From assembly GCA_016209345.1 (NCBI GenBank), contig JACQWH010000027.1:1-8989 (forward strand): a DNA stretch of 8,989 nucleotides. The letters run 5' to 3'. Positions within the stretch are counted from its first letter, which is position 1. Every line of letters starts with the position of its first letter. The translations under genes and the position numbers were made by a program. The notes beneath the pieces were generated by a model. That model saw only the letters and a list, made by a program, of their open reading frames with translations, did not search any database and was not told the origin of the DNA. This document shows, piece by piece, positions 1 to 5,548 of the stretch. This DNA comes from Candidatus Uhrbacteria bacterium. Its GTDB lineage: Bacteria > Patescibacteriota > Patescibacteriia > JACQRZ01.

Positions 1-221
1 ACGCCCCTCACGGCGCATTGTAGCGCTTCGTTTTTCAGATCAAAACTCAGTAAATCATGATTTCAAAGGTCGAACACTAAAACAAACCAATGTGACATTT
101 TAACTTCCCTGGGAATGTGACATTTCTACTTCCCGTTGACACGCATACAAGCCATCTGTTCAAAAATATTTTTTTGTCCTACACTTAAGACACTCGCTCC
201 TAATCCCTAGTTTCTGTTTGT
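1..221. other. Non-coding region upstream of the ATPase gene
   Basis: I see no complete gene here. Two + strand frames are open from the left edge (to a TGA at 58-60, and to a TAA just after 100), so the tail of an upstream gene is possible but unsupported. A short GC hairpin (GCGC 13-16, GCGC 23-26) followed by a T run at 31-35 resembles a weak terminator. A 25-bp direct repeat lies at 89-134. A perfect -35 hexamer TTGACA is at 136-141, but nothing at the right distance resembles TATAAT (TTCAAA at 17 bp spacing), so I do not call a full promoter. Confidence 0.5.
89..134. repeat. Two direct copies of a 21-bp motif, 25-bp period
   Basis: Copy 1 begins at 89 and copy 2 at 114. Both start AATGTGACATTT and end ACTTCCC, matching at 19 of 21 positions. 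The unit is not part of any gene. Short duplicated motifs of this kind are found inside the ends of some insertion sequences, so this may be a terminal or remnant IS end whose transposase lies to the left of the window. No transposase is visible here, so this reading is inference only. Confidence 0.5.
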
Positions 222-2420
222 GTGAAAGATCAAAGCATATTTCGTCTCAGATTTCCATACGAGGACGGTATCGCAAAACCTTCCGACCGTATCAAAAAAT
301 ACGAGCGGCTGCTGTATAATTTTTTTCAACTGCTTCTTCGCAAGAGACAGACCGTTTCACTCGAGGTGCTTGTCGTATCCAATATCATCCGATTTTATAT
401 CGTTGCCGAGCGATCGCTTGCACCGGCGCTGACGTCGCTTGCGTTTTCTGAGTTTCCCGACGTGGAGTTTGCCGAAGTGTCTCATTACGACGAACGCGAG
501 CGTCTTCCCCAACAGGTACTCGGGTTTTATCTCCAGCTGGTGGGAAGCAAGGCCTTTTCCCTGCGCACCGCAAGCAAGATGCAGTCCGACCCGCTCATGC
601 CGTTTTTTAATCTTCTCTCCGACCTCCCGTCGACAGATGGCGCGCTGTATCAAGTCATGCTCGAGCCGGTCTACGAGGGCGTTGAGGGAGAGTCGGGCGC
701 CGGCGTGTATGGGTTTTCAGAAAAAGAAGACATTGCCGAGATTCATCCGAAATACAAAACAGATATTCGGCTGTTGTATTTTTTCCCCGAAGGAAAGCGC
801 GATGCAAAAACAATTTATGATTATTTTGAAAATATCTTCACTCCGTTTGCCACGGAGCGCAATCATATTGAAGTGCGAGTGGCAAAAGATCTTAAAACAT
901 TCGTGAATAACACGCTCAATCACGTCATGGAAAAAACGATGACGCTCACCACCGAGGAGGTCGCGTCGTTTTATCATTCTCCGGACCCCGCGGCAAAAGT
1001 GCGCGGCGTCGACTGGCTCTTTTCGCGAAAAGCCGAACCGCCGCTTTCTCTCCCTACGGCCGATACGGTCCCGGCAAACGAGATTTCTCTTTTTGGCGTG
1101 ACGAATTTTCGCGGACGCGAAGTGACCTTCGGTCTGATGCGCGAAGATCGCCGCCGGCATTTATACTCCGTGGGAAAAAGCGGATCGGGTAAAAGCAAGC
1201 TTCTCGAAAAGCTCATTGCCGACGACATTATTCATGGCAAGGGGGTGTGCGTCATCGATCCGCACGGCGACCTTATCCAGGCCGCGCTGCACTGGATTCC
1301 AAAGGAGCGGTATGACGATCTTGTCTACTTCAATCCGTCCGATCTCGATTTTCCCGTCGCGTTTAATCCGCTTGAAAATGTAAGCCGCGAATACAAACAG
1401 CAGGTGACCTATAGCTTGATCGAAATTTTTAAAAAATTCTTCGGTGGCGACTGGTCGCCGAAAATTGAACACGTATTTCGGTTTACCATACTCGCGCTTC
1501 TTGATTATAAACAAGCAACGCTGATGAGCGTTCAAAAGATGCTTACGGACAGACCGTATCGCCAGATGATTATAGAGCATATTCAAGATCAGGTGGTAAA
1601 GAAGTTTTGGGCAAATGAGTTTTCGAGCTGGTCGGAAAAATTTGATAATGAGGCGATTGTTCCGCTCGTCAACAAGCTCGGTCAATTTTTGGCAAATGAG
1701 ATGGTGCGCAATATCGTTGCCCAAGGTAAGAACAAGGTTGATATGGACGATATTATGAATAACAGCAAGATTCTTTTGATAGAACTTTCGAAAGGCAAGC
1801 TCGGAGACGAGAATTCATCGCTTCTGGGCTCGCTCTTGATTACGAAGATTCAGCAGCAAGGCATGAAGCGCGCGTTTATGGCGGAAAAAAGCCGCGCGGA
1901 TTTTTATCTCTATGTTGACGAGTTTCAGAATTTTTCCACCAAGACGTTTGATGATATTTTATCCGAGGCGCGCAAATACCGCATCAATCTGACGGTGTCT
2001 CATCAATTTTTGGGACAGCTTTCGCAAACCGCGAGAGAGACGGTATTTGGCAATGTTGGGTCGATGATTACATTTCGCATGGGGGCCGATGACGCGGCGT
2101 ATCTTTCCCAAGAGTTTGCCCCGCGTTTTTCCGGCCACGATATCATGAACCTTGACGTTCGCGCGCTGTATGTAAAAATGTCAATCGGCGGGTCAACGCC
2201 GCCGGCATTTTCCGCCACAACCGTCCGTGTCGATACGCCGCAGAAAACGGACGGGGAATACCAGGCGCTCATTGACGCAAGCCGCGGCAAATATGCAACG
2301 CCTATAGCTCAAGTACTCGAAGAGTTTGAGTTGCTGTATGAAAACAGAAAGCCGGAAGGGGTAAAGGAAGAGGCGGGAGCGGCGGAAGAAGAGGAGGATT
2401 TTGACGCGCCGATTGTGTAA
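222..2420 (+). CDS. VirD4/TraG/HerA-like P-loop ATPase (type IV secretion coupling-protein superfamily)
   Basis: This 732-residue protein is predicted to be a hexameric DNA-pumping ATPase of the FtsK/HerA-VirD4 group. Residues 1 to about 290 form an alpha/beta N-terminal domain without known motifs. The ATPase core follows: Walker A GKSGSGKS at 318-325, a DPHGD motif at 346-350, an all-alpha insertion at about 385-520, Walker B ending in D566-E567 (VDEFQ), and a conserved HQ at 594-595 where this superfamily has a sensor motif. The tail is very acidic. I see no signal peptide or transmembrane helix, whereas VirD4-type coupling proteins usually have N-terminal membrane segments. The start is GTG at 222: an in-frame stop lies at 201-203 and no other start falls between them. 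No Shine-Dalgarno is visible. It stands alone, without mating-pore or relaxase genes nearby. Conjugation, DNA uptake or another DNA-handling role are all possible; the ATPase class is solid, the process is not. Confidence 0.85.
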   Translation: MKDQSIFRLRFPYEDGIAKPSDRIKKYERLLYNFFQLLLRKRQTVSLEVLVVSNIIRFYIVAERSLAPALTSLAFSEFPDVEFAEVSHYDERERLPQQVLGFYLQLVGSKAFSLRTASKMQSDPLMPFFNLLSDLPSTDGALYQVMLEPVYEGVEGESGAGVYGFSEKEDIAEIHPKYKTDIRLLYFFPEGKRDAKTIYDYFENIFTPFATERNHIEVRVAKDLKTFVNNTLNHVMEKTMTLTTEEVASFYHSPDPAAKVRGVDWLFSRKAEPPLSLPTADTVPANEISLFGVTNFRGREVTFGLMREDRRRHLYSVGKSGSGKSKLLEKLIADDIIHGKGVCVIDPHGDLIQAALHWIPKERYDDLVYFNPSDLDFPVAFNPLENVSREYKQQVTYSLIEIFKKFFGGDWSPKIEHVFRFTILALLDYKQATLMSVQKMLTDRPYRQMIIEHIQDQVVKKFWANEFSSWSEKFDNEAIVPLVNKLGQFLANEMVRNIVAQGKNKVDMDDIMNNSKILLIELSKGKLGDENSSLLGSLLITKIQQQGMKRAFMAEKSRADFYLYVDEFQNFSTKTFDDILSEARKYRINLTVSHQFLGQLSQTARETVFGNVGSMITFRMGADDAAYLSQEFAPRFSGHDIMNLDVRALYVKMSIGGSTPPAFSATTVRVDTPQKTDGEYQALIDASRGKYATPIAQVLEEFELLYENRKPEGVKEEAGAAEEEEDFDAPIV

Positions 2421-2473
2421 GAAGCTTGTAGGAATTAGCTTGTAGCTTGGTAAAATTCATATTTTGAAACGCC
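2421..2473. other. Spacer with AGCTTGTAG duplication before the NUDIX gene
   Basis: The spacer carries AGCTTGTAG at 2423-2431 and again at 2437-2445, then a -10-like TAAAAT at 2451-2456. No convincing -35 lies at standard spacing. The short duplicated motif resembles the AGCTTCTAG motif of the larger repeats near 8711-8989, so it may be a decayed relative of them. That link is tentative. Confidence 0.3.
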
Positions 2474-2998
2474 ATGAATATACATCGCGTATTAACACAA
2501 GCGCATGTCGCAGTGGGGGCATTACTTGAGAAGGACGGGAAAGTTCTTCTTGTGCACGAATACGTTCCCGACCATCCCGATCACGAAAAGTGGCACATTC
2601 CTTGCGGATGGGTGGATCTAGGTGAAGATCCCCTTCCTGCCGTTATCCGAGAAGTTAAGGAAGAGTCAGGATACGACTTCACCCCGACGAGGATCCTTGG
2701 TGTCTACTCCATGGTTCGTAAGGAACTGGAAGGCGCATTTGAACATGTTGGCGGATATCGACAGAAGGAGGGATACCCTCATGGATTTAAAATCATCTAT
2801 GTTGGCGAGGTCGATGGTGAGCAGGGATCGTTTTGGGAACACGAGATTTCTGAAACACGGTGGTTCACCCCCGAAGAAATAGAAGCAATGGACGATGCGA
2901 CGTTGCGCGATCGCGACGTGAAACAGATGGTAAAAGATTATTTTGCAGGGAAGCGGTTTCCGCTCGATGTTATTACGCACACCGTCCGCGAAAACTGA
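2474..2998 (+). CDS. NUDIX hydrolase
   Basis: This 174-residue protein is a NUDIX-family pyrophosphohydrolase, which cleaves a nucleoside diphosphate linked to another group using a divalent metal. The NUDIX box is perfect: G45, E51, R59-E60, E63-E64 and G66 fit G-x5-E-x7-RE-U-x-EE-x-G-U (45-67). A hydrophobic strand (AVGALLEKDGKVLLV, 13-27) precedes it, as in other family members. The substrate cannot be read from the sequence: nucleotide sugars, ADP-ribose, dinucleoside polyphosphates or oxidised nucleotides are all possible. It is cytosolic, with no signal or membrane segment. The start is ATG 2474, 53 bp after the ATPase stop, without a clear Shine-Dalgarno. The TGA stop (2996-2998) directly abuts the left hairpin repeat of the GIY-YIG unit. 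The C-terminus reads as a normal ending, so the gene seems undamaged by that neighbour. Confidence 0.9.
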   Translation: MNIHRVLTQAHVAVGALLEKDGKVLLVHEYVPDHPDHEKWHIPCGWVDLGEDPLPAVIREVKEESGYDFTPTRILGVYSMVRKELEGAFEHVGGYRQKEGYPHGFKIIYVGEVDGEQGSFWEHEISETRWFTPEEIEAMDDATLRDRDVKQMVKDYFAGKRFPLDVITHTVREN

Positions 2999-3029
2999 TG
3001 TCATTCCGGCGTAGGCCGGAATCCAGACT
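2999..3029 (+). repeat. Left hairpin repeat bracketing the GIY-YIG gene
   Basis: This 31-bp sequence contains a perfect 8-bp palindrome, ATTCCGGC at 3003-3010 and GCCGGAAT at 3015-3022, around a GTAG loop. It is flanked by TGTC outside and CCAGACT inside. It resembles the widespread bacterial dispersed palindromes of the form GTCATTCC...GGAATCCAG, from general knowledge. It lies between the NUDIX stop and the GIY-YIG start, four bases before the latter. It is the inverted counterpart of 3322-3352, matching it at 25 of 31 positions. Confidence 0.85.
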
Positions 3030-3033
3030 AAGA

Positions 3034-3321
3034 ATGATCAATTCCTATTATGTCTATATCGTCGCAAGCAAACGTAATGGTACGCTCTATATTGGAGTTA
3101 CGAACGATCTGGCGCGAAGAGTATGGGAACACAAGGAAGGATTGATAGCGGGATTTACAAAAAAATATCATGTGAAACTTCTTGTTTACTATGAAGAATA
3201 CCAAGATATCAAAGATGCAATCGCACGAGAGAAGGCCCTAAAAGAATGGAATCGAATTTGGAAACTTCGTATTATTGAGGAGCAAAATCCCGAATGGAGA
3301 GATTTGTATGATTTACTTTAA
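3034..3321 (+). CDS. Small GIY-YIG nuclease-domain protein
   Basis: This 95-residue single-domain protein belongs to the GIY-YIG nuclease superfamily (UPF0213/YhbQ-like size). Seen directly: YYVYI at 5-9 in the GIY position, YIG at 19-21, LARR with the expected catalytic arginine at 28-29, H33, and the metal-binding glutamate E66 in AREKALKEW. It is expected to cut DNA, though the biological target of these small stand-alone proteins is generally unknown. I chose ATG 3034 because it gives the standard N-terminus. An in-frame ATG at 2998 overlaps the NUDIX stop as TGATG, but it would add 12 residues (MSFRRRPESRLR) encoded entirely by the hairpin repeat and short spacer. The gene fits tightly between two inverted hairpins (4 bp on the left, 0 bp on the right). 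GC is about 40% over 3061-3300 by hand count, against about 59% in a 240-bp sample of alaS (4621-4860), consistent with transfer. Confidence 0.88.
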   Translation: MINSYYVYIVASKRNGTLYIGVTNDLARRVWEHKEGLIAGFTKKYHVKLLVYYEEYQDIKDAIAREKALKEWNRIWKLRIIEEQNPEWRDLYDLL

Positions 3322-3352
3322 AGACTGGATCCCGCCCTGCGGCGGGATGACA
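3322..3352 (-). repeat. Right hairpin repeat bracketing the GIY-YIG gene (inverted copy)
   Basis: This is the inverted copy of 2999-3029. Its palindrome is ATCCCGCC at 3329-3336 and GGCGGGAT at 3341-3348 with a CTGC loop. It starts on the base after the GIY-YIG TAA. Of the six differences from the left copy, four form two compensatory stem pairs, one is in the loop and one is in the inner flank, so base-pairing is kept. It could also act as a hairpin at the 3' end of the GIY-YIG transcript, but it lacks a following T run. Confidence 0.85.
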
Positions 3353-3382
3353 GAGAAAGATTATACATGGCGATTGTGACGT

Positions 3383-5158
3383 ATGACCTCATCAGACATT
3401 CGAAAAGAGTTTTTGGCATTTTTCACAGAACGTGGGCACGCGATAGTGCCCTCCTCGTCATTGCTTCCCGACGATCCGTCGGTGCTGTTGACAACGGCCG
3501 GCATGCAACAGTTCAAAAAATATTACACCGGCGAGGCAGACGCACTGAAGGACTTCGGTTCGCTGTCTGCCGCATCATGCCAGAAGTCATTCCGCACGTC
3601 CGATATCGAGGAAGTGGGCGATGAATCGCATCTCACCTTTTTTGAGATGCTCGGGAATTTTTCCTTTGGGGGTTATTTCAAGAAGGAATCAATAGCATGG
3701 GCGCATGAATTTATTACAAAAGTGATAGGGGTGCCCATTTCATACGTGACAATTTTTGAAGGATCTGCCACCGTGCCAAAGGATGAGGAGTCGCGAAAAA
3801 TTTGGCACAACCTCGGCGTCACCGATATTCGCGAAGAGGGGATGGACGATGTGTTTTGGGGTCCGACCGGCACGTCGGGACCGTGCGGGCCGACCACTGA
3901 AATATATTGCCGAAATGCGCAAGGAAACGACATCGAGATTTGGAATATCGTGTTTAATCAATTTTTCTGCGATGGATCGCGAGAGGCATTGATGAGCGGT
4001 GATGCGCATCTTGCACCTCTCGAAACATCCGGTATTGATACTGGTATGGGTTTGGAGCGTCTCGCGATGATTTCTCAACAAACGCGGACCATATTCGAAA
4101 CCGATCTTTTTTCCAATAGTGTTGATGCGCTTCCCGCGAGCATGGATGCGCGCTCAAAACGCATTGTTGCCGATCATGCGCGCGGCATGTGTTTTCTCAT
4201 CTCTGACGGCGTGCGCCCTTCAAACAAGGAACGCGGATATATTCTCCGTCGCCTTATGCGCCGCATTATCGTTATGGAACATGGTGCTGGGGACCAGCGG
4301 ATCAATCTTGTCAAAGATATCATCCCACTTATCGTCGGGCAGTACCACTCTGTATACCCCGATCTCCATATCGATGTGATTTTTGACGAGTGGGACAAAG
4401 AAAAGGCGAAATTTCTCAAGACCCTGAAAAACGGACTGAAGGAACTCGAAAAGATTTCCGTTATCGACGACGCTGCGGCTTTCAAGCTCTATGAAAGCTA
4501 CGGACTTCCCTATGAAATAATAAAGGAGATGGGGGGCCGGCGCGCCGCCCATCTGGGACATGCCGGTTTCCAGGAGGAGTTTCGCAAGCACCAAGAAATT
4601 TCTCGGGCGGGCGTCGAGAAGAAATTCGGCGGTCATGGGCTGTTGCTTGACACAGGGGAGCTGAAGGCCTCGGACGAACGCGAGCTTGCGGTCGTCACGC
4701 GTCTCCATACCGCGACACATCTGTTGCAACAAGCGCTCCGCGATGTGCTGGGCGGGGAAGTCAAACAGGCAGGGTCCGACATTACCGCCGAGCGCGCACG
4801 GTTTGATTTTTCATTTCATCGGAAAGTCACTCCTGACGAGCTGCGCTCAGTGGAGGAGAGGGTCAATGAGGTTGTTGCGCAGGATCTGCCAATGCGCTTT
4901 ATTGAAATACCGCTGGAAGAGGCGCAGAAGACCGGCGCACTGTTTTTTTTCCATGAAAAATATCCGGAAAAGGTAAAGGTATATTTTGCGGGGAATACGC
5001 TGGATGAGGCATATTCAAAGGAGTTCTGCGGGGGGCCTCACGTCACGCATACCGGCCAGATAGGGCGGGTGACGATTATAAAAGAAGAAGCATGCAGCGC
5101 CGGCGTTCGCCGCATTCGTGCGGTTGTCTCGGCGCCCATTGATGGACAGGCGGTCTGA
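3383..5158 (+). CDS. alaS: Alanyl-tRNA synthetase, minimal form lacking the C-Ala domain
   Basis: This class II synthetase charges tRNA-Ala with alanine. Motif 1 covers about 17-50 (LLTTAGMQQF at 35-44); motif 2 is about 66-100 with R71 in SFRTSDIEEVGD and the FFEMLGNFSFG block; motif 3 is GMGLER at 221-226. The tRNA-recognition block ADHARGMCFLISDGVRPSN is intact. The editing domain keeps all four zinc ligands: H442 and H446 (HTATH), C549 and H553 (CGGPH). The protein ends right after this domain at 591 residues, against about 875 in E. coli, so the whole C-Ala/oligomerisation region is absent. The editing histidines also come about 120 residues earlier than in E. coli (H564), so the middle region is shortened too. 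The stop is clean and the next gene's promoter overlaps the end, which argues against a truncation artefact. The start is ATG 3383, with no Shine-Dalgarno and no clear promoter. Confidence 0.96.
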   Translation: MTSSDIRKEFLAFFTERGHAIVPSSSLLPDDPSVLLTTAGMQQFKKYYTGEADALKDFGSLSAASCQKSFRTSDIEEVGDESHLTFFEMLGNFSFGGYFKKESIAWAHEFITKVIGVPISYVTIFEGSATVPKDEESRKIWHNLGVTDIREEGMDDVFWGPTGTSGPCGPTTEIYCRNAQGNDIEIWNIVFNQFFCDGSREALMSGDAHLAPLETSGIDTGMGLERLAMISQQTRTIFETDLFSNSVDALPASMDARSKRIVADHARGMCFLISDGVRPSNKERGYILRRLMRRIIVMEHGAGDQRINLVKDIIPLIVGQYHSVYPDLHIDVIFDEWDKEKAKFLKTLKNGLKELEKISVIDDAAAFKLYESYGLPYEIIKEMGGRRAAHLGHAGFQEEFRKHQEISRAGVEKKFGGHGLLLDTGELKASDERELAVVTRLHTATHLLQQALRDVLGGEVKQAGSDITAERARFDFSFHRKVTPDELRSVEERVNEVVAQDLPMRFIEIPLEEAQKTGALFFFHEKYPEKVKVYFAGNTLDEAYSKEFCGGPHVTHTGQIGRVTIIKEEACSAGVRRIRAVVSAPIDGQAV

Positions 5159-5171
5159 AAAATGATATACT
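5143..5171 (+). promoter_or_regulatory. Sigma-70-type promoter inside the 3' end of alaS
   Basis: TGGACA (5143-5148, five of six to TTGACA) is followed after exactly 17 bp by TATACT (5166-5171, five of six to TATAAT). Transcription would begin near 5178, upstream of ATG 5198 but downstream of the in-frame ATG at 5162. This supports 5198 as the start of the next gene. It would drive the 5198-8239 gene pair independently of alaS. Confidence 0.65.
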
Positions 5172-5197
5172 GCATAGAGGTCTCCCCGGTATTTATT

Positions 5198-5545
5198 ATG
5201 CAAAAGCAACGCTCTACCGCAACGCAATCGCTTTCTGAACTGCTCTCCGATCTTACGAGGAGGGATATTTTTGATATTCTTGGCGTCGGAAAGATTCCCG
5301 ATGATGAGCGAGAGGAATACATGGAAACCATGCTTGAGACGATCATGGAACGAGTTTTCGCGCGCATCATCGATTCTTGCAGTGAAGAGAAGTGCCAGCA
5401 GATTAACGATGCGTTGAGTTTTAACAACCGTGAAGAAGTGGACACCCTCTTGTTTTCCTGCGGATTGCCCGACTTTGATACGATGGTTTCCGAAGAGACG
5501 ATTCTCTATAAGTTTGAGATGCATAGCATTTTTCGTGAGGAATAG
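5198..5545 (+). CDS. Small helical acidic protein, DUF5663-like
   Basis: This 115-residue soluble protein appears entirely alpha-helical and acidic, with no signal or membrane segment. The order of elements is a helix (SLSELLSDLTRRDIFDILG), a short loop (GKIPDDE), a long amphipathic helix (YMETMLETIMERVFARIID), then SEEKCQQINDAL and a C-terminal pair of helices containing LPDFDTMV. This layout resembles the DUF5663 family, which as I recall is found mainly in Patescibacteria and has no known function; I could not check this by search. An in-frame ATG at 5162 would add 12 residues, but it lies in the promoter -10 region, so ATG 5198 is preferred. The next gene starts 3 bp after its stop, so the two proteins are probably made together and may interact. 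Confidence 0.75.
   Translation: MQKQRSTATQSLSELLSDLTRRDIFDILGVGKIPDDEREEYMETMLETIMERVFARIIDSCSEEKCQQINDALSFNNREEVDTLLFSCGLPDFDTMVSEETILYKFEMHSIFREE
5537..5541 (+). promoter_or_regulatory. Shine-Dalgarno sequence for the 896-residue protein
   Basis: GAGGA lies 7 bp before ATG 5549, inside the last codons of the upstream gene. It is the only well-placed Shine-Dalgarno I see in the window and supports that start. It also points to coupled translation of the two genes. Confidence 0.7.
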
Positions 5546-5548
5546 CGT

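Noticed and set aside
1161..1724. 187-codon open frame on the minus strand
   Set aside because: It lies entirely opposite the Walker A and alpha-helical part of the ATPase gene, has no recognisable motif, and is explained by codon bias of the coding strand.
2860..3033. Extension of the GIY-YIG frame upstream to an ATG at 2860
   Set aside because: It would overlap the NUDIX gene by 139 bp in another frame, and the added sequence has no nuclease features.
3347..3367. Promoter for alaS (ATGACA at 3347, TATACA at 3362)
   Set aside because: The two hexamers are only 9 bp apart, too close for a sigma-70 promoter, and the first lies within the hairpin repeat.
2996..5158. Alternative genetic code with TGA as glycine (Gracilibacteria/Absconditabacteria)
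   Set aside because: TGA ends both the NUDIX and alaS genes at natural C-termini, and no internal TGA is needed in any gene.
3383..5158. alaS as a broken or split gene
   Set aside because: The frame is continuous, all motifs through the editing domain are intact, and no downstream C-Ala fragment is seen; the short form is coherent.
5162..5197. Earlier ATG for the DUF5663-like gene
   Set aside because: It lies upstream of the predicted transcription start and overlaps the -10 region; the added residues do not resemble the helical domain.
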